From M3007 sp037445225 (GTDB taxonomy: Bacteria; Bacteroidota; Bacteroidia; Chitinophagales; Saprospiraceae): a stretch of DNA of 64,000 nucleotides. Location of the stretch: contig JBBIKW010000017.1 in the NCBI GenBank assembly GCA_037445225.1, forward strand, positions 1-64,000. Reading direction: 5' to 3'. A program made the translations under genes and the position numbers. Of this stretch, positions 1 through 8,097 are shown one piece after another (the stretch's first letter is position 1; every line of letters begins with the position of its first letter). Below the pieces are notes generated by a model. The model did not search any database and had not been told where the DNA came from. It saw nothing but the letters and a program-made list of their open reading frames with translations.

Positions 1-471
1 CCCTGTGACGTCGCCGCCGGCGGTGCTGGCGGTAGTGATGTCGTCGGTGGGGTCGGTATCGCCGGTGTTGGTGATGGTGAAGTTGGGCGCGGTGCCGGTG
101 ATGCTGATGCCTGTGCCGGCGGCGTAGTTGTTGCCGCTGTTGTCGTCGGCGGGCGCCCAGGTGGAGCCGTTCCACTTGAGCGTTTGGCCGTTGGCCGCAC
201 CCATATCGTTGATTTTCGCTCCGGTGACGGCGCCGTTGGCGATTTCGGGTGTACCTACGGCGTTGGGAGCGATTTGGAGGTTGCTGAACGGCCCTGTGAC
301 GTCGCCGCCGGCGGTGCTAGCAGTGGTGATGTCGTCGGTGGGGTCGGTGTCGCCGGTGTTGGTGATGGTGAAGTTGGGCGCGGTGCCGGTGATGCTGATG
401 CCTGTGCCGGCGGCGTAGTTGTTGCCGCTCGCATCGGCGTCGGGTGCCCAAGTAGAGCCGTTCCACTTGAG
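1..471 (-). repeat. Tandem 291-bp coding repeat (97-residue unit)
   Basis: Bases 1 to about 138 repeat at 292 to about 429 with only scattered substitutions, an offset of 291 bp or exactly 97 codons. One complete unit spans 471 down to 181; a second begins at 180 and is cut by the window edge. Each unit runs from LKWNGSTWAP to about NDMGAANGQT. The other modules of this gene are much more diverged, so this pair is a recent or gene-converted duplication. An array this similar can expand or contract by slippage and may be collapsed in an assembly. Confidence 0.85.
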
Positions 472-2373
472 CACTTGGCCCGGAGTAGCGCCCATTTGGG
501 CGATATCCAGAGGGCTGGTGCTGGTGCCGTTGCCGGTCAGCCGTGCCGACACCACGGCGGTTTGCGAACCCCAGTTGTCGGGGCCCAAATCGTTGGCTGG
601 TGCCCAGGAGGTACCGTTCCACTTAAGTACCTGTCCGTTGCTGGCACCCATGTTGTTTAGTTTGGCTGCCGTGACGGCGCCGTCTTGGATTTTAGATGTC
701 TGTACGGCGTTAGAAGCCAATTCGATGCTGCCAACGACGCCGGCTTTCAGCTGCAAATCGCTGAAGGGCCCAGTGACGTCGCCGTTGGCAATAGAGGTAG
801 TGGTGATATCGTCGAAGGGATTGATGTCGCCGGTATTGGCAATGACAAAGTTTTGACCCGTTGCGGTCACGTCGATACCTAAGCCGCCCGTGATGGTTAC
901 CGAGCCCACGTTATCGGGCGCTGGGGCCCACGTGGTTCCGTTCCACTTGAGCACTTGCCCCACCGTTGCGCTCATCTGGTCGATCTTATCCCCGGTGACG
1001 GCTTGCGCATTGATCTTAAGCGTGGTGACGGCATTGTTGGCCAGCTCGATGGAGCCTACGGCCCCGGGTTTTATCTGTAAATTGACGAAGGGGCCGGCGA
1101 CGTCGCCATCGGCGATGCTCGTGGCCGTGATGTCGTCGTTGGGATCGACATCGCCTAAGTTGTTGATGGTAAAATTGGGAAAGGCGCCTTGAACGCCGAT
1201 GCCTGGCCCTGCATTGAGTGTTACGGCTGGCCCGGTAGCGTCGGCTGCAGGGGCCCAAGTAGTGCCGTTCCACTTGAGGACTTGACCCGGGGCAGCGCCC
1301 ATATCGTTGAGCTTTGCTCCAGTGACGGCGCCGTTGGCCAGTTTGCTCGTGTTTACGGCGCCATCCGCTAACTTGGCGGTAGTGGTGGCGGCATCCGCCA
1401 ACTTGGGCGAAGTCACAGCGCCATCGGCCAATTCGGGTGGGCCTACTACTCCCGTCTTTAGCTGTAGGTTGCTGAACGGCCCGGCTACATCGCCATCAGC
1501 GACAGAGGAAGTCGTGAGGTCGTCAGCAGGGTTTACGTCGCCGATGTTGGTGATGGTGAATGTCTGCCCGCTTTGGCTGACGTTGATACCTGCCCCAGCG
1601 TTGATAGTGGTCAGTACGACAGGTACGGTGGTAGCGTTTATTACGCGCCCGTATTGGTCGACGGTAATCACCGGAATGTCGCTTGGGCCGCCGTAGAGCC
1701 CTGGTATCACGGGCGCGTTAGCCAAGCTGATAGTGCCGGTGGTGGTGATGGGACCTCCTGTAAGACCTACGCCGGTGTTGACTTCGGTGACGGTGCCGGA
1801 TTGCCCCACATTGTCGTCTTGAGGTACCCAAGCCGATCCGTTCCATTTGAGTACTTGCCCAGGCTGTGCGCCCTGTGCAGAGAGGCCCAAAGGGCTGGCC
1901 GCCGTGCCGTTGCCGCTTAGCTCGGCCGACGTTTGGACGACTTGGCTGCCCCAGTTATCGCCGCTGTTGGCGGCATTTTGGGCGTAGAGCGCGTAAGGGA
2001 CGCTGAGCAGCTGCGAGGTGCCTATTTCATCGAAAACGTTGGGAGAGGTCTCGACAGAGACGGTTAAAAACTTTGCTCCAACGCCCCAGTTGATATTGGC
2101 GAAGTTGCCTTGCAGAGGCGTCCCTGCGCCGATAGCGAGATTAACCAGTCCGAAGGCATTCGTAGAGGTCGTATGCATTTCGGAGTACGCTATGGGCCCG
2201 TTAGGCGCGTTGTTTCGGATGGTAAAAAGAAGGGTAACCGTTTGGTTGTTGATGGAGGCTCCTGTGTTGTCTCGGACAATGCACTGGTAGTTGAACCCTT
2301 GCGGGACATTCTGCGCCGCAGCGCTCCATACCCAGAGCACGCCTAATAACAGTAGTAGGCAACGGTTGACCAT
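1..2373 (-). CDS. Secreted tail-fibre-like repeat protein (3' end outside window)
   Basis: The frame opens with ATG at 2373 and stays open to base 1, so at least 791 residues are encoded and the C-terminus lies outside the window. The N-terminus has a signal peptide (MVNRCLLLLLGVLWVWSAAA, then Q). A domain of about 120 residues follows, containing VPQGFNYQ and LSVPYALYAQ. This domain recurs at the N-terminus of secreted Bacteroidota proteins with phage-tail-fibre-like repeats. The rest is built from modules starting LKWNGS.W, six of which are visible (first codons near 1851, 1275, 951, 624, 471 and 180), rich in Gly, Thr, Asn and Asp. It lies 34 bp behind the small T9SS cargo gene on the same strand and probably shares its transcript. 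A surface or adhesive role is inference. The C-terminal domain that would show the export route is not visible. Confidence 0.85.
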   Translation of the reverse strand, partial: MVNRCLLLLLGVLWVWSAAAQNVPQGFNYQCIVRDNTGASINNQTVTLLFTIRNNAPNGPIAYSEMHTTSTNAFGLVNLAIGAGTPLQGNFANINWGVGAKFLTVSVETSPNVFDEIGTSQLLSVPYALYAQNAANSGDNWGSQVVQTSAELSGNGTAASPLGLSAQGAQPGQVLKWNGSAWVPQDDNVGQSGTVTEVNTGVGLTGGPITTTGTISLANAPVIPGLYGGPSDIPVITVDQYGRVINATTVPVVLTTINAGAGINVSQSGQTFTITNIGDVNPADDLTTSSVADGDVAGPFSNLQLKTGVVGPPELADGAVTSPKLADAATTTAKLADGAVNTSKLANGAVTGAKLNDMGAAPGQVLKWNGTTWAPAADATGPAVTLNAGPGIGVQGAFPNFTINNLGDVDPNDDITATSIADGDVAGPFVNLQIKPGAVGSIELANNAVTTLKINAQAVTGDKIDQMSATVGQVLKWNGTTWAPAPDNVGSVTITGGLGIDVTATGQNFVIANTGDINPFDDITTTSIANGDVTGPFSDLQLKAGVVGSIELASNAVQTSKIQDGAVTAAKLNNMGASNGQVLKWNGTSWAPANDLGPDNWGSQTAVVSARLTGNGTSTSPLDIAQMGATPGQVLKWNGSTWAPDADASGNNYAAGTGISITGTAPNFTITNTGDTDPTDDITTASTAGGDVTGPFSNLQIAPNAVGTPEIANGAVTGAKINDMGAANGQTLKWNGSTWAPADDNSGNNYAAGTGISITGTAPNFTITNTGDTDPTDDITTASTAGGDVTG

Positions 2374-2407
2374 GATGACAATCGATTTTTGAATAGTGAA
2401 AAAAAAC

Positions 2408-2908
2408 TTACAATCGGATGATCCGCGTAGTGGCAAAGGCGCGCGTCTTCGGGTCGCGTAAGGTCAAAAAATAAATGCCCGGCTGCCACGCACTGCAGTC
2501 GACGACGGTGCCATCGGTCAGGCGTTCGCCTTGAAGCATAATGCGCCCGGCAGCATCGAGTACGGTGGCGAGTAGATAGGCTCCCGCTTCACCCGAAAAA
2601 CGGATGTTCACGCGGTCCTCAGTAGGATTCGGAAATACAGCGATATTCCAGGACGATAGGTCAGGCTCGCCCACATATACTAATCGAGTTTGTTCGGGCT
2701 GATGAAAGCCCTGAGTAGCTATTCGGTCGACCCCTATACCCGTCCAAATGACGGGCTCACCTACTGTGTAAGCGAAAGTGCGCCCTTGATGGACGGCCGT
2801 GCGCCCGGAAGAACCGATCACTTGGTTGAAGATGGAGGCATTTTGTTGGCAAAAGAGCGAAGAGAAATTCAGAAAAACTCCTGCCACAACAAATGTAAAC
2901 CGGTTCAT
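2408..2908 (-). CDS. Small secreted protein with T9SS C-terminal sorting domain
   Basis: A 166-residue protein that starts MNRFTFVVAGVFLNFSSLFC, a Sec signal peptide. Its last 80 residues form a typical type A T9SS sorting domain, with FPNPTEDRVNI, then VLDAAGRIM, then GIYFLTLRD and a basic hydrophobic end (RIIRL). The part between signal and sorting domain is only about 60 residues and has no recognised domain (FNQVIGSSG, YTVGEPVI). That pattern is common in short Bacteroidota cargo proteins whose middle is a beta-rich stub. It is the first gene of a probable two-gene unit with the repeat protein downstream. T9SS export to the cell surface is a firm inference; function is unknown. Confidence 0.85.
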   Translation of the reverse strand: MNRFTFVVAGVFLNFSSLFCQQNASIFNQVIGSSGRTAVHQGRTFAYTVGEPVIWTGIGVDRIATQGFHQPEQTRLVYVGEPDLSSWNIAVFPNPTEDRVNIRFSGEAGAYLLATVLDAAGRIMLQGERLTDGTVVDCSAWQPGIYFLTLRDPKTRAFATTRIIRL

Positions 2909-3046
2909 GGTGTGCTACTTATGTGAATAAATACAAAAATGGGTACAGAAAGATTTGCATCAAAAACCTTGCCTAAAACAGCCGTTCGTTCATCCAAAAG
3001 CGCTTTTTGTCGGCATTTAGCGGATAGCAATGGAGTCTACTAGCGT

Positions 3047-3054
3047 TAACTTTG
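3047..3054 (+). promoter_or_regulatory. Candidate -7 element (TAACTTTG)
   Basis: It matches the Bacteroidota TAnnTTTG element about 50 bp upstream of the ATG at 3104. No TTG is seen at the usual -33 spacing, so this is a partial promoter match. Confidence 0.35.
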
Positions 3055-3103
3055 CGCACGGTTCTCGTGTTTTTAGAGGGTCACTTCTAAACGAGGAGAC
3101 GCG

Positions 3104-3637
3104 ATGGACAAGCACAAGTTAATAGTTATCTCGGCGGTTTTGTTGCTCCCCATCTGGGCTTGTACACAAAGCTACGGCCCCTGGGAGGACTGGATTCGGC
3201 AGCGGCAAAAAGAGTGGAAAGAGTTTCGCCTCGACTCCTTAGGGAAAAGCGGAGAAGGTTGGCGCATCCTGCCGGACTCGAGCGGCTTCTTTTATTTTCG
3301 GATAGACACCAGTTTTAGCCAGCTGCCCGACGAATGGCACCGCTTCTTTCGATTTGGCCCAGAAGACAAAGACCTCCTCTTTCCGCCTGAGCTTCGCTCG
3401 TTCGACCAAATGTTCGAGCGGTTCTTTCGCGACATGCCCAAGCCAGGGCTTATTCCCGAGATGCCCGACTTCCCGGCCGATGACGGCGGACGAAGGGAAG
3501 AGGACCTCTTGCCCGAAGAGCGCTTGCGCCAGCAGGAAAAGCAACCGCCTGTGGAGCAGCTGGATAAAAACAAAAGCAAGGAGCAGACTCCGGCTCCAAA
3601 GCAAAAGGCTCCCGATGTGAAGACTATCCGAATTTAG
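3104..3637 (+). CDS. Exported protein of unknown function
   Basis: The 177-residue product starts at an ATG preceded by a GAGGAG-type ribosome binding site about 7 bases upstream. The first 20 residues (MDKHKLIVISAVLLLPIWAC) form a signal peptide. A cysteine at its end could be lipidated, but the -1 to -3 residues are a poor lipobox. The mature part is highly charged and aromatic, with FRFGPEDKDLLFPPELRSF and a low-complexity Glu/Lys/Gln/Pro tail (EEDLLPEERLRQQEKQ, PAPKQKAP). No family was recognised. A hairpin follows the stop, so it is probably a single-gene transcript. Confidence 0.65.
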   Translation: MDKHKLIVISAVLLLPIWACTQSYGPWEDWIRQRQKEWKEFRLDSLGKSGEGWRILPDSSGFFYFRIDTSFSQLPDEWHRFFRFGPEDKDLLFPPELRSFDQMFERFFRDMPKPGLIPEMPDFPADDGGRREEDLLPEERLRQQEKQPPVEQLDKNKSKEQTPAPKQKAPDVKTIRI

Positions 3638-3674
3638 CGGGAGTTCCCTTTTCTTTGTATGCTCAAAAACTAAT

Positions 3675-3702
3675 GGCGGCAGCAATGTGTTTATCTGCCG
3701 CC
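3675..3702 (+). terminator. Possible hairpin terminator
   Basis: GGCGGCAG at 3675-3682 pairs with CTGCCGCC at 3695-3702 across a 12-base loop, 38 bp after the preceding stop. Only a weak T-rich tail follows, so efficiency is doubtful. Confidence 0.35.
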
Positions 3703-3725
3703 TTATCGATTAAACGTTTTAACTA

Positions 3726-4172
3726 ATGTCCTCGAAGGAGTCTATCGATCTGATTATTTACCGCATCCGAGAATCGGGCTTAGAGATTTTCTTGGTCAAT
3801 AAGGAGTCGCCTCAGGCAGAGGGCGAGGCTTGGGAGGCTATCAGTGCAGCAGGCGACCAAGTAGAACGTCTGCCTGCAGCGAACTGCATCGAACTGGATA
3901 CGGTTCAGCGAGAAGATGGCACATCGCGCCGCATTATAGCGGTGGAAGCCGATTGGCACGAGTTGCCCTCGCTTCGGGCGTTGATTTACGAAGATTATCG
4001 CGTGGCGAAGGAGAAGGCGCGGGAGCGCCTGCGCAGTCTGTTGCCCGACATCGAGAAAGGAGCCTACTTTGCGATAAAAGAAGCCTTCAAGCGGGTGCTG
4101 CCCGAGCAGTATGCCTTCCTGAAAGAGCTCAAGGAAGTGCTGATAGAAAAGAACTCGACGCGTTACCTGTAA
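3726..4172 (+). CDS. Nudix-like protein lacking a Nudix box
   Basis: A 148-residue cytoplasmic protein. Its opening (SIDLIIYRIRESGLEIFLVN) resembles the first beta strands of Nudix hydrolases, and a long C-terminal helical segment (EAFKRVLPEQYAFLKELKEV) ends the protein. The canonical GX5EX7REUXEEXGU Nudix box is absent. Where it should lie there is a charged helix (REDGTSRRIIAVEADWHELP), so hydrolase activity is doubtful. It may be a Nudix-fold binding protein. It is followed by a strong terminator and converges on thrS. The family call is tentative; the coding call is good because start, stop and terminator agree. Confidence 0.6.
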   Translation: MSSKESIDLIIYRIRESGLEIFLVNKESPQAEGEAWEAISAAGDQVERLPAANCIELDTVQREDGTSRRIIAVEADWHELPSLRALIYEDYRVAKEKARERLRSLLPDIEKGAYFAIKEAFKRVLPEQYAFLKELKEVLIEKNSTRYL

Positions 4173-4193
4173 ATGCACCGGCCGGCAAGGGGC

Positions 4194-4235
4194 GGAGCGG
4201 CAACGCACAGGAAAGCGTTGCCGCTCCGTTTCTTT
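4194..4235 (+). terminator. Intrinsic terminator
   Basis: A perfect 13-bp stem (GGAGCGGCAACGC, 4194-4206, with its complement at 4215-4227), an 8-base loop, then GTTTCTTT. It sits between the Nudix-like gene and the convergent thrS stop at 4237, with the T-rich tail on the plus strand. Confidence 0.8.
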
Positions 4236-4236
4236 A

Positions 4237-6156
4237 TCACAGCTGGCTTTTCAACCATTCGGCAAAGTCGGCGACCTTCATGGTGCCTTGGTCGCCCTCG
4301 CCTTGTTTGCGCACGCTCACCAGACCGGCCTGCGCCTCTTTCTCCCCGACGATCAATAGGAACGGGATGCGTTTGAGCTCGTTGTCGCGGATCTTGCGCC
4401 CGATGGTTTCGTTGCGGTCGTCTACCTCGCCGCGGAGGTCTTCGGCGGCCAACTGCTGTCGGACGGCATAGGCATACGCTACGTACTTGTCCGAGATGGG
4501 CAGCACGACGAACTGCTCGGGAGTGAGCCATAGCGGGAAGCGCCCGGCGCAGTGTTCGATGAGCACGGCGGTGAAGCGCTCCAAGCTGCCAAAGGGCGCG
4601 CGGTGGATCATGACGGGCCGATGCTCCTGGTTGTCGGGTCCGATGTAGGTGAGGTTGAACCGCTCCGGCAGGTTATAGTCCACCTGGATGGTGCCCAGCT
4701 GCCAAGCGCGCCCGAGTGCATCTTTCACCATGAAGTCGAGCTTGGGCCCATAAAATGCCGCCTCGCCCAGTTCCGTCACCGTAGGTAGCCCGACCTCTTG
4801 GGCTGCCTCGACGATGGCCCGCTCGGCCTTTTGCCAGTTTTCCTCTGAGCCGACGTACTTCGACTGGTTTTCCGGATCGCGCAGGCTGATTTGCGCAGTG
4901 AATTTGTCGAAGCCCATCTTGGCTAAGACAAACCGCGTCAGGTCGAGCACGCCCAAGAATTCCTCCTTGAGCTGGTCTTCGGTACAGAAGATGTGGGCGT
5001 CGTCTTGGGTAAAGCCGCGCACGCGCGTCAAGCCGTGCAGTTCGCCCGACTGCTCGTAGCGGTACACCGTGCCGAACTCGGCGATGCGCAGCGGCAGCTC
5101 GCGGTACGAGCGCGGCCGATGGCCGTAGATCTCGCAGTGGTGCGGGCAATTCATGGGCTTGAGCAAGAACACCTCGCTGCGGTCCGGCGTCAGGATGGGC
5201 TGGAAGGAGTCTTCGCCGTACTTTTCCCAGTGGCCCGACGTGACGTACAGCTGCTTAGAGCCAATATGAGGCGTGATGACCGGCACGTAGCCGCGTTTGA
5301 GCTGTTCTTTTTTGAGAAAGTCCTCCAAGCGCGAGCGCAGCGCTGTGCCGCGGGGCAGCCAGATGGGCAGGCCCTGTCCTACCTTTTCAGAGAACATGAA
5401 CAGCTCCAGCTCTTGGCCGATCTTGCGGTGGTCGCGCTTTTTGGCTTCTTCCAACAGCTGCAGGTACTCGTCCAGCTCCTTCTGCTTGGGAAAAGAGATG
5501 GCATACACCCGCGTCAGCTGTTTGCGCTTCTCGTCGCCGCGCCAATAGGCGCCCGCCAAGTTGAGGATCTTGACCGCCTTGATGGGCTCTGTGGTAGGAA
5601 TGTGGGGCCCCTTGCACAGGTCGACGAAGTTGCCCTGTTCGTAAAAGGTGATTTGCCCGTCTTCCAAATCCTGGAGGAGCTCCAGCTTGTATTCATCGCC
5701 CTTTTCGGTAAAATAGCGAATGGCCTCCGCCTTGCTCACCTCGCGGCGGCGATATTCCGATTTTTTCCGCCCCAACTCGAGCATCTTTTGCTCGATAGCC
5801 GGAATGTCTGCCGCGGTGATGGGGCGGTCGCCCGGGTCTACGTCATAGTAAAATCCGTTTTCGATAGGTGGGCCGATGCCGAACTTGATGCCGGGAAAGA
5901 GGGCTTCGAGTGCCTCTGCCAGCAAGTGGGCGGAAGAGTGCCAAAAGGTGCTTTTCCCTTCTTTGTCTTCCCACTTGCAGAAGACGATATGGGCGTCTTC
6001 GGTAATGGGGCGCGTGAGGTCGCGCACTTCGCCGTTCACCTTAACGGCCAGAGCGCTGCGCGCCAAGCCCTCGCTAATGGAGCGGGCTACCTCTAAAGCA
6101 GTAGTGCCGACAGCATACTGACGAACGCTGCCGTCGGGGAAAGTCAGGTTGATCAT
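4237..6156 (-). CDS. thrS: Threonyl-tRNA synthetase
   Basis: A full-length class II synthetase of 639 residues that charges tRNA-Thr in the cytoplasm. In order: an N-terminal TGS domain (MINLTFPDGSVRQYAVGTTA), the editing (SAD) domain with HSSAHLLAEALE, the catalytic core with motif 2 (RYEQSGELHGLTRVRGFTQD), and the C-terminal anticodon-binding domain (QFVVLPISDKYVAYA). The zinc ligands match the E. coli enzyme: C337 in MNCPHHC, H388 in DDAHIF and H518 in MIHRAPFGS. The ATG at 6156 gives the standard TGS start. A -7 box at 6212-6219 supports a leader of about 50 nt. Downstream it converges on the Nudix-like gene. No T-box or attenuator was noticed in the short leader. Confidence 0.98.
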   Translation of the reverse strand: MINLTFPDGSVRQYAVGTTALEVARSISEGLARSALAVKVNGEVRDLTRPITEDAHIVFCKWEDKEGKSTFWHSSAHLLAEALEALFPGIKFGIGPPIENGFYYDVDPGDRPITAADIPAIEQKMLELGRKKSEYRRREVSKAEAIRYFTEKGDEYKLELLQDLEDGQITFYEQGNFVDLCKGPHIPTTEPIKAVKILNLAGAYWRGDEKRKQLTRVYAISFPKQKELDEYLQLLEEAKKRDHRKIGQELELFMFSEKVGQGLPIWLPRGTALRSRLEDFLKKEQLKRGYVPVITPHIGSKQLYVTSGHWEKYGEDSFQPILTPDRSEVFLLKPMNCPHHCEIYGHRPRSYRELPLRIAEFGTVYRYEQSGELHGLTRVRGFTQDDAHIFCTEDQLKEEFLGVLDLTRFVLAKMGFDKFTAQISLRDPENQSKYVGSEENWQKAERAIVEAAQEVGLPTVTELGEAAFYGPKLDFMVKDALGRAWQLGTIQVDYNLPERFNLTYIGPDNQEHRPVMIHRAPFGSLERFTAVLIEHCAGRFPLWLTPEQFVVLPISDKYVAYAYAVRQQLAAEDLRGEVDDRNETIGRKIRDNELKRIPFLLIVGEKEAQAGLVSVRKQGEGDQGTMKVADFAEWLKSQL

Positions 6157-6211
6157 AGCGGAAGACGTTGTGTTGCTTTGCTGCCATCCCTACAACGGAT
6201 AGCTGAGGCTG

Positions 6212-6219
6212 CAAAGGTA
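6212..6219 (-). promoter_or_regulatory. Candidate -7 element of the thrS promoter
   Basis: TACCTTTG on the minus strand, about 55 bp upstream of the thrS ATG, a full match to TAnnTTTG. No clear TTG lies 20 bp further upstream. Confidence 0.45.
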
Positions 6220-6287
6220 GGCAAACCTTGTCATCCCTATGAAGGCGGTGTAAATTGCACCGCCAAATCTGGGTTATCCGCTCCGGC

Positions 6288-8081
6288 ATGGATTTTCACT
6301 ACTTGTTCGACATCTTGGACTACCAGCGGCAGCGTTTTCCGCAGGCGGTGGCCTTTGCTGGCCGCCGTGCTGACGGCCGTTGGGAGATGTGGAGTTCGGA
6401 AGATGCCGTGCGCGAGCGCGATGCCATCAGTGCCGGTCTGTTGGCGCTCGGCATAGAGCGAGGCGATCGGGTAGGCGTGTTGGTGCACTGCGGCAGCCCC
6501 CGATGGGCGGTGGCAGATGCGGCGCTGCTCCGGATAGGCGCGGTGCCGGTGCCCATTCACAGCACGGCGCGCAGCGACGAAATCGCCTATATTGCTCGAG
6601 ATGCGGGGGTTCGAGTGTTTTTCGTCAGCAACGCCGCTATGCTTGAGCGATTGCGCAGCTGCGGCGCTGCTCCGGAGTGTATCCTCTCCCTGGAGGAGGT
6701 CCCGGGCGCCCTCGACTGGGAGGCGTTGCGCCGGCCCGTCACCGATGCTGTGCAGGAGCAACTGCGCCAGCGGATGACTGCCATAGCCCCAGGGGAATTG
6801 GCCGCGCTCCTCTACACTTCAGGCACCACAGGGCAACCTAAGGGCGTGATGCTTTCGCACGCCAATGTGGTGAGCAACATCAAGTCGGTGCTCGCCATTG
6901 CGCCCATTGGCCCAGGGCTGTCGGCCGTGAGCTTCCTCCCGCTTAGCCACGTCTTCGAGCGCACGATCAACTACATGTATCAGGCGGCGGGCATGTCCAT
7001 CTGGTACGTAGAGGCTTTGGAACACCTACCTCAAGTGCTTTGCGAGGTGCGTCCGCACTTTTTCACGGCGGTGCCGCGCGTATTGGAGCGCAGCTACGAG
7101 CGCCTGTTGGAGCGCCGCCGACAAGTGGGGCTGTGGCATCGCCAGGCGTTGGACTGGGCCATTGCCTTAGGAGAGCGCTATCCTTACGCCGGAGGCTATC
7201 GCATGCCCCTATCCTATCGCTTCAAGCGCTGGGTCGCCGATATGTTGGTGTTTCGCCATTGGCGCCGCGCTATGGGCGGCCGCCTGCGCGGCATTGCGGT
7301 GGGTGCAGCAGCCTTGCAACCTCGGCTGGGCCGCCTTTTCTCTGCCGCTGGCGTCGACGTGCGCGAGGGATATGGCCTGACCGAAACGGCTCCGGTGGTG
7401 GCGTTCAACCGATTTGAACCCGGAGGCGTGCACTTCGGCACGGTGGGCATCCCCGTGCCTGGCGTCGACGTGCGCATCGCGCAACCCGATGCTGAGGGCG
7501 TAGGCGAGATAGAAGTCCGAGGGCCCAACGTCATGATGGGCTATTGGAACCGACCTCAAGAGACGGCAGAGCGCTTCACCGCCGACGGATGGTTTAAGAC
7601 GGGCGACTTAGGCCGCTGGGAACAAAAGCACTTCTTGCGCATCACCGGTCGCGCCAACGAGTTGTTCAAGACCTCGTCGGGCAAGTTTATTGCTCCGGCC
7701 TTTGTCGAGCAGCAGTTACTTCGCTCGCCCTACATCGCGCAGTGCTTCGTCACCGGCCTGAACCGGCCCCATGTCGGTGCCCTCATCGTACCCAACTTTG
7801 AACAGCTGGAACTGTGGTGCCGCGAGAACGACGTGCACTGGACAGCTCCGCCCTACATGACTCTGAGCCCTAAGGTGCTCCGGCTGTTCGAACAAGAGGT
7901 TCAGCGCATCAACGAGGCCCACTTAGGGTCGGCTGAGCAAATCAAGGCCTTTAAGCTAGTGGCCGAGCCATGGCTGGTAGAAAACGGCCTGCTAACACCT
8001 ACCCTAAAGCTGCGCCGTCAAGCTATCGAGGAGCGGTTTGCCAAAGAGATAGAGCAGCTTTTTGCACCGAAAAAACATTAA
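6288..8081 (+). CDS. Long-chain acyl-CoA synthetase (AMP-forming)
   Basis: An ANL-superfamily enzyme of 597 residues that activates a carboxylic acid, probably a long-chain fatty acid, with ATP and CoA. The P-loop motif YTSGTTGQPKG lies near residues 176-186, followed by EGYGLTETAPVV, then GWFKTGDLG and ITGRANELFKTSSGKFI, which carry the adenylate-binding Asp and the hinge. The order and length fit the FadD15-like long-chain group common in Bacteroidota. I chose the ATG at 6288 (MDFHYLFDILDYQRQRFP) over a TTG 33 bp upstream because family members begin at this point. The Rieske oxygenase starts 16 bp after its stop, so the two are probably co-transcribed. Exact substrate is not determinable. 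Confidence 0.9.
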   Translation: MDFHYLFDILDYQRQRFPQAVAFAGRRADGRWEMWSSEDAVRERDAISAGLLALGIERGDRVGVLVHCGSPRWAVADAALLRIGAVPVPIHSTARSDEIAYIARDAGVRVFFVSNAAMLERLRSCGAAPECILSLEEVPGALDWEALRRPVTDAVQEQLRQRMTAIAPGELAALLYTSGTTGQPKGVMLSHANVVSNIKSVLAIAPIGPGLSAVSFLPLSHVFERTINYMYQAAGMSIWYVEALEHLPQVLCEVRPHFFTAVPRVLERSYERLLERRRQVGLWHRQALDWAIALGERYPYAGGYRMPLSYRFKRWVADMLVFRHWRRAMGGRLRGIAVGAAALQPRLGRLFSAAGVDVREGYGLTETAPVVAFNRFEPGGVHFGTVGIPVPGVDVRIAQPDAEGVGEIEVRGPNVMMGYWNRPQETAERFTADGWFKTGDLGRWEQKHFLRITGRANELFKTSSGKFIAPAFVEQQLLRSPYIAQCFVTGLNRPHVGALIVPNFEQLELWCRENDVHWTAPPYMTLSPKVLRLFEQEVQRINEAHLGSAEQIKAFKLVAEPWLVENGLLTPTLKLRRQAIEERFAKEIEQLFAPKKH

Positions 8082-8097
8082 CCTGCTTGCCACGCTT

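Noticed and set aside
1..1860. Regular repeats that might suggest a CRISPR array
   Set aside because: The units are about 290 bp, in frame and protein-coding, with no short repeat/unique spacer pattern.
128..1920. Several overlapping plus-strand open frames rich in Gly, Val and Ala
   Set aside because: They are antisense to the minus-strand repeat protein, which has a signal peptide, in-frame repeats and a frame open from 2373 to the window edge.
4993..6096. A 367-codon plus-strand open frame
   Set aside because: It is antisense to thrS, whose motifs and zinc ligands are complete; long antisense frames are common in GC-rich genes.
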